A stretch of DNA of 64,000 bases from Streptomyces sp. NRRL B-3428. GTDB lineage: Bacteria; Actinomycetota; Actinomycetes; Streptomycetales; Streptomycetaceae. Below, one piece after another: positions 44,269 through 54,081 of this stretch. Positions within the stretch are counted from its first letter, which is position 1; each line of letters begins with the position of its first letter. Under the pieces are notes generated by a model, which made no database searches, was not told where the DNA came from, and saw only the letters and a program-made list of their open reading frames with translations. The position numbers were made by a program, and so were the translations under genes. The stretch is taken from assembly GCA_000721375.1 (NCBI GenBank), contig JOGW01000006.1, positions 186,001 to 250,000 of the forward strand, read 5' to 3'.

Positions 44269-44405
44269 CCTCCGCAGACATGCCCGTTGACGACTCGGCT
44301 CGCGTCCTGCTGCCACTCCCGAGGCCAGCTCCCCGTAGGCGGCGGCGGTTCGCTGCGCGAGCCCGCAGCAAGGCAGTTGAGGCCAAGGTGCCACGCCAGG
44401 TGTGC

Positions 44406-44450
44406 GCCCCGCACGTGAGCCCTCCCGCGGGGAGGGCTCACGTGCGGGGC
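44406..44450 (-). terminator. 20-bp perfect hairpin terminator after thiC
   Basis: 44406-44425 pairs perfectly with 44431-44450 around a 5-nt loop; the arms begin GCCCCGCACG. It lies 12 bases after the thiC stop and would stop transcription into the propeller-like gene. Confidence 0.9.
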
Positions 44451-44462
44451 GTCCGGGACGGC

Positions 44463-46369
<1,907 letters not shown>

Positions 46370-46451
46370 CGTGTGCAAAGGTGCCACCACGCTAGCGCCA
46401 TGTCGGCCACGCTGAACAGAGGGCCCCTGTCGTTCTTGCGATGATCGGTCG

Positions 46452-47852
46452 GTGACCACCACGCCTCAGCCACCCCAGCAGCCGCCTCCGCCCCCCACGG
46501 ACCATGGGCATGGCCACGACCATGGCCCGGGCGGGCACGGCCACTCCCACAGCCACGGCCCCGCGGCCCCCGTCTCCAAGCATCTGCGCAAGGTGATCGC
46601 GGCGGTCCTGATCCCGTTCGCGGCCGCCGTGGTCGTCGGTCTCGCGATCCTGTGGCCCGGCGGTACTCCCGAACACAAGCGCACCGGTGTCGGCTTCGAC
46701 CGCCAGACGTACTCGGCGAAGGTCACCCGGGTTCAGCAGGTCGACTGCAAGGACGTCAACGCCTCCCAGGTCCCGCCCACCGGCGACACCTCCACGGCCG
46801 AGGGCAACTCCGCGCAACAGCAGGCGACCGGCGACTGCAAGAAGGCCACCATCGAGGTGACCAGCGGTCCCGGCAAGGGCCGTGAGTTCACCGAGATCGT
46901 CCAGCCGGACGCACCACGGCAGTTGGCGGAGGGCCAGGGCGTGGTGGTGGCCTACGCCCCGGACGCCCCCGAGGACCTGCAGTACTCGGTGACGGATGTG
47001 CAGCGCGGCACCCCGATGTGGCTGCTCGCCGCGATCTTCGCGCTCGCCGTGGTCGTGGTGGGCCGCATGCGCGGGGTCATGGCGCTCGTCGCGCTCGCGG
47101 TGAGCTTCGCGGTGCTCACGCTCTTCATCCTGCCCGCGATTCTGCAGGGCTCGAATCCGCTGGTGGTGGCGGTGGTCGGGGCCAGCGCGATCATGCTGCT
47201 CGCGCTGTACATGTGCCATGGCCTGACCGCCCGTACGTCGGTGGCGGTGCTCGGCACGCTGATCTCGCTGCTCCTGATCGGTCTGCTCGGCTCGCTCTTC
47301 ATCGGCTGGGCCTCACTGACCGGCAACACCGACGACAACACCGGTCTGATCCACGGCCTTTACCCGAATATCGACATGAGCGGTCTGCTGCTCGCGGGCG
47401 TCATCATCGGTTCGCTCGGTGTGCTCGACGATGTGACGGTCACCCAGACCTCGGCTGTCTGGGAGCTGCACCAGGCCGATCCGTCCATGAGCGCACGGCA
47501 GTTGTACCGCGCGGGCATCCGGATCGGCCGCGACCACATCGCGTCGGTGGTCAACACCCTCGTCCTCGCGTACGCGGGCGCCGCCCTGCCCCTGCTGCTG
47601 CTCTTCTCGATCGCGCAGTCCAGCGTGGGGACGGTGGCCAATAGCGAACTGGTGGCGGAGGAGATCGTACGAACGCTCGTCGGCTCCATCGGCCTGGTGG
47701 CCTCCGTGCCGGTGACGACGGCCCTGGCGGCGCTGGTGGTCGCCAAGGACAAGGGGCCTGCGGCACCCGCCGACGCGGACTCCCTCACCTCGACGGGACG
47801 GATGAAGGCGGTCAAGCTCGGCGGGGGCAGCGGCCGGCGCCGCAAGCGCTGA
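46452..47852 (+). CDS. YibE/F-like integral membrane protein
   Basis: 466 residues. A His/Gly/Pro-rich cytoplasmic N-terminus (DHGHGHDHGPGGHGHSHSHG) could bind divalent metal. One transmembrane helix (IAAVLIPFAAAVVVGLAIL) leads an extracytoplasmic domain with two Cys at about 98 and 122. The YibE/F core of about seven helices follows, with GVLDDVTVTQTSAVWEL and GRDHIASVVNTLVLAYAGAALP, both conserved in the family. The function is unknown. GTG start at 46452, divergent from thiC. Confidence 0.88.
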   Translation: MTTTPQPPQQPPPPPTDHGHGHDHGPGGHGHSHSHGPAAPVSKHLRKVIAAVLIPFAAAVVVGLAILWPGGTPEHKRTGVGFDRQTYSAKVTRVQQVDCKDVNASQVPPTGDTSTAEGNSAQQQATGDCKKATIEVTSGPGKGREFTEIVQPDAPRQLAEGQGVVVAYAPDAPEDLQYSVTDVQRGTPMWLLAAIFALAVVVVGRMRGVMALVALAVSFAVLTLFILPAILQGSNPLVVAVVGASAIMLLALYMCHGLTARTSVAVLGTLISLLLIGLLGSLFIGWASLTGNTDDNTGLIHGLYPNIDMSGLLLAGVIIGSLGVLDDVTVTQTSAVWELHQADPSMSARQLYRAGIRIGRDHIASVVNTLVLAYAGAALPLLLLFSIAQSSVGTVANSELVAEEIVRTLVGSIGLVASVPVTTALAALVVAKDKGPAAPADADSLTSTGRMKAVKLGGGSGRRRKR

Positions 47853-47854
47853 AC

Positions 47855-48286
47855 TCAGCCCGTCGTATCCGCCAGAATCCGCCCAAGGGCCTCGTCGAGA
47901 TGCGTGTCGAAGTCGGCGAGCGCCCGCTCCTGGCCGAGCGGCACGAGGCGGTCCGTACGGTCGAGGAAGGCGATCAGCGGGGCGATGGACACCTTGAACA
48001 ACGCCTGGTCGCTGCCCACCTGGAGGCGGATCAGGGCGTCGCTCAGCGGGTCGCTGCCGTGCGGCGCGATATGCACATCGCCCTCGCCGCACGGCCCGTT
48101 GACCCCGTCGACCAGCAGCTCACGGCTGAACGCCCAGGTCACCGGGGCGTCTCCGGGCAGATGGAAAGTCAGGCGCACGGCATAGGGGTCTTGTGTCTCG
48201 TAGCGGAGCTCCACCGGAATACGGAAGGAGAGCTCCTCGGAGACCAGAAAACTCATCATGACCTCTGCGTGTACGGACTCGCGCAT
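47855..48286 (-). CDS. ssgA: SsgA-like sporulation-specific cell division activator
   Basis: 143 residues with the SALP family signature: MMSFLVSEELSFRIPVELRY at the N-terminus, DPYAVRLTFHLPGDAPVTWAF in the middle and VPLGQERALADFD near the end. SsgA localises SsgB and so FtsZ for sporulation septation in Streptomyces (known). The N-terminal 28 residues match SsgA itself better than its paralogs as I recall them. It lies downstream of ssgR in the same direction, as in S. coelicolor. Confidence 0.93.
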   Translation of the reverse strand: MRESVHAEVMMSFLVSEELSFRIPVELRYETQDPYAVRLTFHLPGDAPVTWAFSRELLVDGVNGPCGEGDVHIAPHGSDPLSDALIRLQVGSDQALFKVSIAPLIAFLDRTDRLVPLGQERALADFDTHLDEALGRILADTTG

Positions 48287-48493
48287 CGCCTACCCCGTCG
48301 TCTGCCGCGTCTTGCGTTGGGCCCGGAATCATGTCCAGGAATCACGTTCAGGAACCATCTTCCTCACGCTCCTGGCAGTTTGCTGAACGTACTCATCGGA
48401 TCACAAGGAGTGAGTTTTCAGATACTGATAAGGCACGCGTCGCACCCGTACAAGCAATCGCCAGGGCGCTTCGGAGGGTGACGCGGACCTGGT

Positions 48494-49297
48494 TCACAGA
48501 CTGATCGAGAAGGCCAGCGTCCCCAGCTTGCGCCCCACCTCCGTCTGCAGCTGACGGGCCGCGGGCAGCAGTCGGCCCGCCTGGTGCACGGGCAGCGAGA
48601 TGGCGATGGTGGCGGCCGTCGAGCCCGCGGTGATCGGAATGGCGGCGCAGACCTGACCGAGCGCGTACTCCTGTCGTTCGATCACCGGCTGCATCCGCGG
48701 TACGGCGGCGAGCCGGCGCAGCAGCAGTCGCTCGTCACGCACGGTGTACGGGGTGACCGCCTGGACGCGGTGGCGGGAGAGATGGTCGCGCCGCGCTTCG
48801 TCGTCGAGCTGGGAGAGCAGGCACTGGCCGATCGCATGGGCGTGGGCGGTCTGACGGAAATCGGCCCACTCCTCGACGGCCCGGGCGCCCAGGGAGTCCG
48901 CGACCGCCTCGACCTCGACCTCGCCGTCGCGGTAGACCGCGAAATACGTCGGCACGCCGATCACATCGCGCCAGTGCTCCATGACGTCACCGATCATGGA
49001 GCGACGTTTTTCCCTCGCCCCGTTGCTGGCCAGGCGCTCGGCCGCGTCACCGAAGACGAAGACACCCTTCTCGCGGCGCAGATAACCCTCGTGGGCCAGC
49101 GTGCGCAGCAGGTGGTACGCGGTGGGCAGCGGCAGTCCCGCCTCGCGGGCCAGCTGCTTGGCAGGGGCACCGCCGGAATGCGCCGCGACCGCCTCGAGCA
49201 ACCGCATCGCCCGCTGTACGGACCCGATCAGGGTCGGCGCGGGCGGGTCGGTCGAGTCGGTGGCAGGCGGGGCGGTGACGGATTCTGCCGAGGCCAC
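48494..49297 (-). CDS. ssgR: IclR family regulator, likely SsgR
   Basis: 267 residues. The N-terminal winged helix is SVQRAMRLLEAVAAHSG followed by LPLPTAYHLLRTLAHEGYL. The C-terminal IclR effector domain contains HAIGQCLLSQLDDEARRDHL and ITAGSTAATIAISLP. In S. coelicolor the IclR-type SsgR activates ssgA in response to development (known); the identical placement 207 bp upstream of ssgA supports the assignment. A small TCAG-ATA-CTGA palindrome (48418-48428) lies between the two genes and may be a binding site. Confidence 0.9.
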   Translation of the reverse strand: MASAESVTAPPATDSTDPPAPTLIGSVQRAMRLLEAVAAHSGGAPAKQLAREAGLPLPTAYHLLRTLAHEGYLRREKGVFVFGDAAERLASNGAREKRRSMIGDVMEHWRDVIGVPTYFAVYRDGEVEVEAVADSLGARAVEEWADFRQTAHAHAIGQCLLSQLDDEARRDHLSRHRVQAVTPYTVRDERLLLRRLAAVPRMQPVIERQEYALGQVCAAIPITAGSTAATIAISLPVHQAGRLLPAARQLQTEVGRKLGTLAFSISL

Positions 49298-49490
49298 GGT
49301 GCACTCCCCAGGCGCGAGGGAACCCCCGGCCCTTGTGGGGGGTGCGGGGGTGGGCGGTCCGATCGCGCGGGGCGCGCGCCCCGCGTCGGTTTCCGGACTT
49401 TAACGGCCGCCGACCTGACGCGCAGGCCATGGCCGGAAACTTCCCTCGGGTGAGCGAACCGTAAGCGGATTCAGCTCACCGTGGGCAGAT

Positions 49491-49706
49491 TCACCACTCG
49501 CTGTGCGAGGAGGAGCTGCTGTCCTTGAACCTTCGTACGAGATAGAGCAGTCCACCGACCAGGGCCGCGAAGACAAGAACCTTGAAGAGCAGCCCCACGA
49601 CGAAGCTGACGAGCGTCCACAGCACGCTGCCGAACACCACGAGGGCGATCACCGGGATCGCGATCCACTTCACCCACCACGGCATCCCCGCGAGTATTTC
49701 CTTCAT
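49491..49706 (-). CDS. Small two-helix membrane protein (DUF5326-like)
   Basis: 71 residues. Two transmembrane helices (WVKWIAIPVIALVVFGSVLWTLV and FKVLVFAALVGGLLYLV) are followed by RRFKDSSSSSHSEW. The size and pattern match the DUF5326 family of actinobacterial membrane proteins of unknown function. AGAGAGG lies 10 bases upstream of the ATG. Confidence 0.8.
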   Translation of the reverse strand: MKEILAGMPWWVKWIAIPVIALVVFGSVLWTLVSFVVGLLFKVLVFAALVGGLLYLVRRFKDSSSSSHSEW

Positions 49707-49854
49707 GGCGTCCTGCCTCTCTCCATCGGGCCAGCGTCCGGACCGAAGTCTCTTGGACCTCCTTTTGAGCTCCTGCCTAGATGCTAGGCGGACAAGGGTG
49801 GCCTCCGGGGGCCTCGCAGCCCTTGTCCTTCCCGGACCCGACCCCTAGGGGCGA

Positions 49855-50172
49855 TCAGCCCTCGGGGGGCGAGAACACCACGAGAACCCTGAGGTCCTCA
49901 CTGATGTGGTGGAACTTGTGCGGCTCCCCGGCCGGCACGTACACGACGCTGCCACGCCCCACCGTGGTCGTCTCCATGCCGACGGTGAGCGAGGCCCGTC
50001 CGCTGACGACGAAGTACACCTCGTCCTGGCTGTGCGGCGCCTGCGGATCGGGCTGACCCGCGTCCAGGGCGTACAGCCCCACGGACATGTTCCGCTCGCG
50101 CAGAAACTGCAGATAGGCGCCGTCATTCGCGGCCCGTTCCGCATCGAGTTCGTCCAACCGGAACGCCTTCAT
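49855..50172 (-). CDS. Single-domain cupin protein
   Basis: 105 residues. The cupin motif 1 is PHSQDEVYFVVSGRASL and motif 2 is GSVVYVPAGEPHKFHHI. Metal ligands are a His in PHSQ, Glu in DEVYF and His in EPHKF. Function within this broad fold cannot be told: it may be an isomerase, dioxygenase or sensor. The start ATG 50172 gives a normal-length cupin; it diverges from the holin-like gene with a 69-bp gap. Confidence 0.85.
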   Translation of the reverse strand: MKAFRLDELDAERAANDGAYLQFLRERNMSVGLYALDAGQPDPQAPHSQDEVYFVVSGRASLTVGMETTTVGRGSVVYVPAGEPHKFHHISEDLRVLVVFSPPEG

Positions 50173-50241
50173 ACCCGCCCGCTCCCTAATACCTGCGCAC
50201 GCCGGTGCCCGGCGGCGATCACGTCTGCCACGATCAGACAC

Positions 50242-50619
50242 ATGAAGAATTTCGTAGTCAAGACGATCGCCAATTCGGCCGCGCTCGCCGTGGCCATCTG
50301 GCTGGTCGACGACATCACCCTCACCGGCAACAGCACGCCCCGCAAGGTGCTCACGCTGATCCTGGTCGCGCTGGTCTTCGGCCTGGTCAACTTCCTGGTC
50401 AAGCCGATCGTGAAGCTGCTGTCCCTGCCGCTGTTCATCCTGACGCTCGGCCTGATCACCCTGGTGATCAACGCCCTGATGCTGCTGCTCACCTCGTGGC
50501 TCGCCGACAAGCTGGATCTGAGCTTCCACGTCGAGGGCTTCTGGACGGCCGTCGTCGGCGGCCTGATCATCAGCATCGTGTCCTGGGCGATGCACATGGT
50601 CCTGCCCGACAAGGACTGA
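50242..50619 (+). CDS. Phage-holin-family-4-like small membrane protein
   Basis: 125 residues with four transmembrane helices: NSAALAVAIWLV, LTLILVALVFGLVNFLV, LPLFILTLGLITLVINALML and WTAVVGGLIISIVSWAMH. The conserved FGLVNFLVKPIVKLLSLPL is the signature of the family often annotated as phage holin family 4. In chromosomes these proteins have no known lytic role. It ends 3 bases before ptpA, suggesting co-transcription. Confidence 0.85.
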   Translation: MKNFVVKTIANSAALAVAIWLVDDITLTGNSTPRKVLTLILVALVFGLVNFLVKPIVKLLSLPLFILTLGLITLVINALMLLLTSWLADKLDLSFHVEGFWTAVVGGLIISIVSWAMHMVLPDKD

Positions 50620-50622
50620 CGG

Positions 50623-51141
50623 ATGGCCGCGTTCGACAGCGAGCCCTACCGGGTCTGCTTCGTCTGCACCGGCAACATCTGCCGCTCCCCGATGGCCGAG
50701 CACGTCTTCCGCTCGTACGTGGAGGAGGCCGGCCTCGACGCGACGGTGGAGGTGGACAGCGCGGGCACGGGCGGCTGGCACGAGGGCGACAGTGCGGATC
50801 CCCGTACCGTCGCCGTGCTCGATGACCACGGTTACGGCAGCGAGCATGCGGCCCGGCAGTTCCAGGCGCGCTGGTTCGACCGGCTCGACCTGGTGATCGC
50901 CCTGGACGAGGGGCATCTGCGCGCGCTGCGCCGGCTCGCCCCGACGCCGGCGGACGCCGAGAAGGTCCGGCTGCTCAGGTCGTACGACCCGGGCGCCGCG
51001 GGCGACTTGGACGTACCCGATCCGTACTACGGCGGGCGGGACGGCTTCGAGGAGTGCCTGGAGATGGTCGAGGCGGCGTGTCCGGGGCTGGTCGCAGCGG
51101 TGCGCGACACGCTGGAGAAGCGAGGGGTGGGCGCTGCGTGA
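50623..51141 (+). CDS. ptpA: Low-molecular-weight protein-tyrosine phosphatase
   Basis: 172 residues. The P-loop is VCTGNICRSPMAE (CX5R), and the general-acid loop is DVPDPYYGG (DP). Both are intact, so it is an active phosphatase. The S. coelicolor PtpA gene lies in the same neighbourhood (known), which supports the name. Its stop overlaps the GTG of the next gene by 4 bases. Confidence 0.92.
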   Translation: MAAFDSEPYRVCFVCTGNICRSPMAEHVFRSYVEEAGLDATVEVDSAGTGGWHEGDSADPRTVAVLDDHGYGSEHAARQFQARWFDRLDLVIALDEGHLRALRRLAPTPADAEKVRLLRSYDPGAAGDLDVPDPYYGGRDGFEECLEMVEAACPGLVAAVRDTLEKRGVGAA

Positions 51142-52322
51142 GCAGGGGTTCAGCACCTGAGGGCACAGAACCCGAGGGCATATCCGCCCCTGGACCGGAC
51201 GGGTTCGGGGAGAGCACCCGCGCGCTGCGCGCCGGTCTTCCCGAGCCCGTCCAGTTCCAACCCCCGCTCCCGGGGCCGGTGTTCAGCTCCCACTATCACC
51301 TCGCGGGCGACCCCGTCGGTCCGTACACCTACGGCCGCGACGAGAACCCCACCTGGAGCCTCCTCGAGCGGGCGATCGCCGAGCTGGAGTCACCCGGCGT
51401 TCCCGGCGCACAGGCCCTGCTCTTCGCCTCCGGGATGGCCGCGGTCTCGGCCGTCCTCTTCTCGCAGCTGCGCGCCGGCGACGCGGTGGTCCTGCCGTCG
51501 GACGGCTATCAGGCCCTTCCTCTCGTACGGGAGCAACTGAGCGCATACGGCATCGAGACCCGCACCGCACCCACCGGCGGCGACGCCACGATCGAACTTC
51601 TCGACGGCGCCCGGCTCCTGTGGCTGGAGACCCCGTCCAACCCCGGGCTCGATGTCTGCGACCTCCGTGCCCTGGCCGCGGCCGCGCACGAGCGCGGCGT
51701 CCTGGTCGCCGTGGACAACACCCTGGCCACCCCGCTCGGCCAGCGGCCCCTCGGCCTCGGCGCGGACTTCTGTGCGGCCGCCGCGACCAAGGGCCTGACC
51801 GGGCACGGCGATCTCGTGCTCGGCTACGTCACCGCGCGGGATCCGGAGCTCCTGGCTCCCGTACGGCGCTGGCGCAAGATCGTCGGAGCGGTTCCCGGAC
51901 CGATGGAGACCTGGCTCGCGCACCGCTCCCTCGCCACCCTCGAACTCCGGCACGCCCGCCAGTGCGCCAATGCGCTGGCGCTGGCAGAGGTGTTGAGCGC
52001 CCACCCGGATGTGACGGGTCTGCGCTACCCGGGCCTGCCCGGCGATCCCTCGTATCCCGTCGCGACCGCGCAGATGCGGCGTTACGGCAGCGTGGTGTCC
52101 TTCACGCTCGATTCCCGCGCCCGCGCCGAGCGCTTTCTGGCCACGCTGCGGATCGTCGACGAAGCGACGAGTTTCGGGGGCGTACGGTCCACCGCCGAGC
52201 GCCGTGGACGGTGGGGCGGCGACGCCGTTGCGGAAGGCTTCATCCGCTTCTCGGTGGGCGCGGAGGACCCGCAAGATCTGGTGACGGATGTGCTGCGCGC
52301 GCTGGACGAGTCGCGCTGCTAG
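51138..52322 (+). CDS. Cystathionine gamma-lyase-type PLP enzyme
   Basis: 394 residues, Cys/Met metabolism PLP family. Conserved parts are YTYGRDENPTWSLLE, FASGMAAVSAV, the Asp of VDNTLATPL (D193), and the PLP Lys K218 in AATKGLTGHGDL. The usual SxTKYxxGH motif is altered to ATKGLTGH, so the substrate preference (cystathionine, homocysteine or methionine) is uncertain. Coupled to ptpA by a GTGA overlap and followed by a strong terminator. Confidence 0.88.
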   Translation: MSRGSAPEGTEPEGISAPGPDGFGESTRALRAGLPEPVQFQPPLPGPVFSSHYHLAGDPVGPYTYGRDENPTWSLLERAIAELESPGVPGAQALLFASGMAAVSAVLFSQLRAGDAVVLPSDGYQALPLVREQLSAYGIETRTAPTGGDATIELLDGARLLWLETPSNPGLDVCDLRALAAAAHERGVLVAVDNTLATPLGQRPLGLGADFCAAAATKGLTGHGDLVLGYVTARDPELLAPVRRWRKIVGAVPGPMETWLAHRSLATLELRHARQCANALALAEVLSAHPDVTGLRYPGLPGDPSYPVATAQMRRYGSVVSFTLDSRARAERFLATLRIVDEATSFGGVRSTAERRGRWGGDAVAEGFIRFSVGAEDPQDLVTDVLRALDESRC

Positions 52323-52365
52323 CGCGTCACCAAGCGCTTCGCTGTACACCGGCTACGCACAACGA

Positions 52366-52400
52366 ACGGCCCGAGCCTCCCCCCTCGTGGCTCGGGCCGT
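52366..52400 (+). terminator. Hairpin terminator after the lyase gene
   Basis: ACGGCCCGAGCC (52366-52377) pairs perfectly with GGCTCGGGCCGT (52389-52400) around an 11-nt loop, 43 bases after the stop codon. Confidence 0.85.
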
Positions 52401-52569
52401 CCCGGTCCTGCGCGCGAAGAACCGCGTAAACAAGGCTAGTTGACTCTGTGTCAGTGTCCAATCACGGTAGCGACAGCGACCTATCGACTTATTTATAGTT
52501 GGGCGCGTTCGGCGGTACGCCATGGGAGGGCGGACCGCCGGAACAGCACCCGGGGAGGGGAGGCGACGC

Positions 52570-53475
52570 ATGGATCTGGCCTTGTTGCGGACGTTCGTCA
52601 CGGTGCACCGGGCCGGTTCCTTCACGCGCGCCGCCGCGCTTCTGGGGCTCTCACAGCCGGCGGTCACCTCACAGATCCGCACGCTGGAACGGCAGTTGGG
52701 CCGGCCGCTGTTCTTACGGCAGGCGCGTGGAGTGACCCCCACGACGATCGGCGACGAGCTGGCGCACAAGGCCGCGCCCCATCTGGACGCGTTGGTCGAG
52801 ATAGCCGAGAGCGGGATCGCCGAGGAGTCCTCCGTCCGCACGCTGCATCTGGCCGGACCGCCCGAGTTCACCGCCGAGCGCGCCCTTCCCGCACTCACCG
52901 GGCTCACCGGCGAGGACGGCCAGGGGTTCACACTGCGGGCGTCCTTCGGTACGGCCGAGGAGACCCTGGAGGGTCTGGCCGCCGGCCATCACGATCTCGC
53001 GATCTCTGCGGCCCGGCCCCGCGGGGGACTACTCACCGCCACCGCGCTCTGCGACGAGGAGCATGTCCTGGTCGCCTCCCCGTCCTGGCAGCAGCGGATC
53101 GGCGCCACCACGCTGCGCCGCCACGGCGCGCTCGCCCTGGAGGGCCTGCCGGTCGTCGAGGTGCATGAGTCGCTGCCGCTGGTCGCCCGCTACTGGGCGG
53201 CCGTCTTCGACACCCGGCCGGCCGCTGCCGGCACGGTGGTCGTGCCCGATCTGCGGGCCGTACTGGCGTGCGCCGCCGCGGGCGCCGGGTTCGCGGTCCT
53301 TCCGCGCTATCTGTGCGAGGGCGCCCTGGAGCGCCGCGAGGTGGTCGCGCTGCTCGAACCGCCGGTGCCCCCGCTGCGGACGTACTTCCTGGTCGTACGC
53401 ACCGGCACACTCGCGATGCCGCATATCGCGCGGGCGCACGAGTGGCTCCTGGGGGCGGCGGGCGACTGGGATTGA
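52570..53475 (+). CDS. LysR family regulator containing a TTA leucine codon
   Basis: 301 residues. The N-terminal winged helix is MDLALLRTFVTVHRAGSFTR followed by LLGLSQPAVTSQIRTLERQL. The effector-binding domain runs from about 95 to the end. Leu49, just after the recognition helix, is encoded by TTA at 52714-52716. TTA needs the bldA tRNA, which in Streptomyces is mostly active late in growth, so expression is probably developmentally timed. GGGGAGGGGAGG precedes the ATG. Likely targets are itself or a neighbour. Confidence 0.93.
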   Translation: MDLALLRTFVTVHRAGSFTRAAALLGLSQPAVTSQIRTLERQLGRPLFLRQARGVTPTTIGDELAHKAAPHLDALVEIAESGIAEESSVRTLHLAGPPEFTAERALPALTGLTGEDGQGFTLRASFGTAEETLEGLAAGHHDLAISAARPRGGLLTATALCDEEHVLVASPSWQQRIGATTLRRHGALALEGLPVVEVHESLPLVARYWAAVFDTRPAAAGTVVVPDLRAVLACAAAGAGFAVLPRYLCEGALERREVVALLEPPVPPLRTYFLVVRTGTLAMPHIARAHEWLLGAAGDWD

Positions 53476-53518
53476 GCTCCGGCCCAAGGCGCTTCACTGC
53501 TACTCAGGACTTCCGTCG

Positions 53519-53534
53519 TGTTTCACGTGGAACA
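53519..53534. promoter_or_regulatory. parS-like site with one mismatch
   Basis: TGTTTCACGTGGAACA differs from the consensus only at position 12 (G for A). Its last base is the A of the ATG at 53534. Confidence 0.75.
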
Positions 53535-54037
53535 TGACGGGCCACATTTCCTCCATGACCGTCCGACCCGTGGTCAAGCGCACCGCACGAGCCGTTCTGC
53601 TCGACGGCGACGACCTGATTCTGATCAAACGCAGCAAGCCCGGTATCGATCCCTACTGGGTGACGCCCGGTGGGGGAGTCGAGACCGAGGACGCGACCGT
53701 CGTCGACGCCCTGCACCGCGAGGTGTACGAGGAGCTCGGCGCCAAGGTCACCGATGTCGTGCCCTGCTTCGTCGACACCGTCGAGCACATCGGGGCCGAC
53801 GGCGGGGCGACCGGGGTGAAGGTGCAGCACTTCTTCGTCTGCCGCCTGGAGTCCATGGACCCCTCGCTGCGGCACGGCCCGGAGATGGAGGAGGGTATCG
53901 GCGAGTACGAGATCGTCAAGATCCCCTTCACGCGGGTCGGAATCGCCTCGGTCCATCTCGTACCGCTGTCGCTGCGGCACTACCTCGACGGCAATATCGA
54001 GGGCGTACGGGCGATGCATGCGCCCGATCTGGGCTGA
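53534..54037 (+). CDS. Nudix hydrolase
   Basis: 167 residues. The Nudix box is GGGVETEDATVVDALHREVY followed by EELGA, matching GX5EX7REUXEEXGU, so the metal-binding site is complete. It hydrolyses a nucleoside diphosphate linked to another group; the substrate cannot be predicted. The start is uncertain: ATG 53534 overlaps a parS-like site, and ATG 53555 (MTVRPVVKR) fits the usual N-terminus equally well; neither has a good ribosome binding site. Confidence 0.88.
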   Translation: MTGHISSMTVRPVVKRTARAVLLDGDDLILIKRSKPGIDPYWVTPGGGVETEDATVVDALHREVYEELGAKVTDVVPCFVDTVEHIGADGGATGVKVQHFFVCRLESMDPSLRHGPEMEEGIGEYEIVKIPFTRVGIASVHLVPLSLRHYLDGNIEGVRAMHAPDLG

Positions 54038-54081
54038 GCCGCCGCGCTCGTAGGGAGATCAGAGGGCCGCTTCCGCGAAGG

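Noticed and set aside
50242..50619. Holin-family protein considered as a prophage remnant
   Set aside because: No lysin, structural or integrase genes nearby; the gene lies in a conserved core block next to ptpA.
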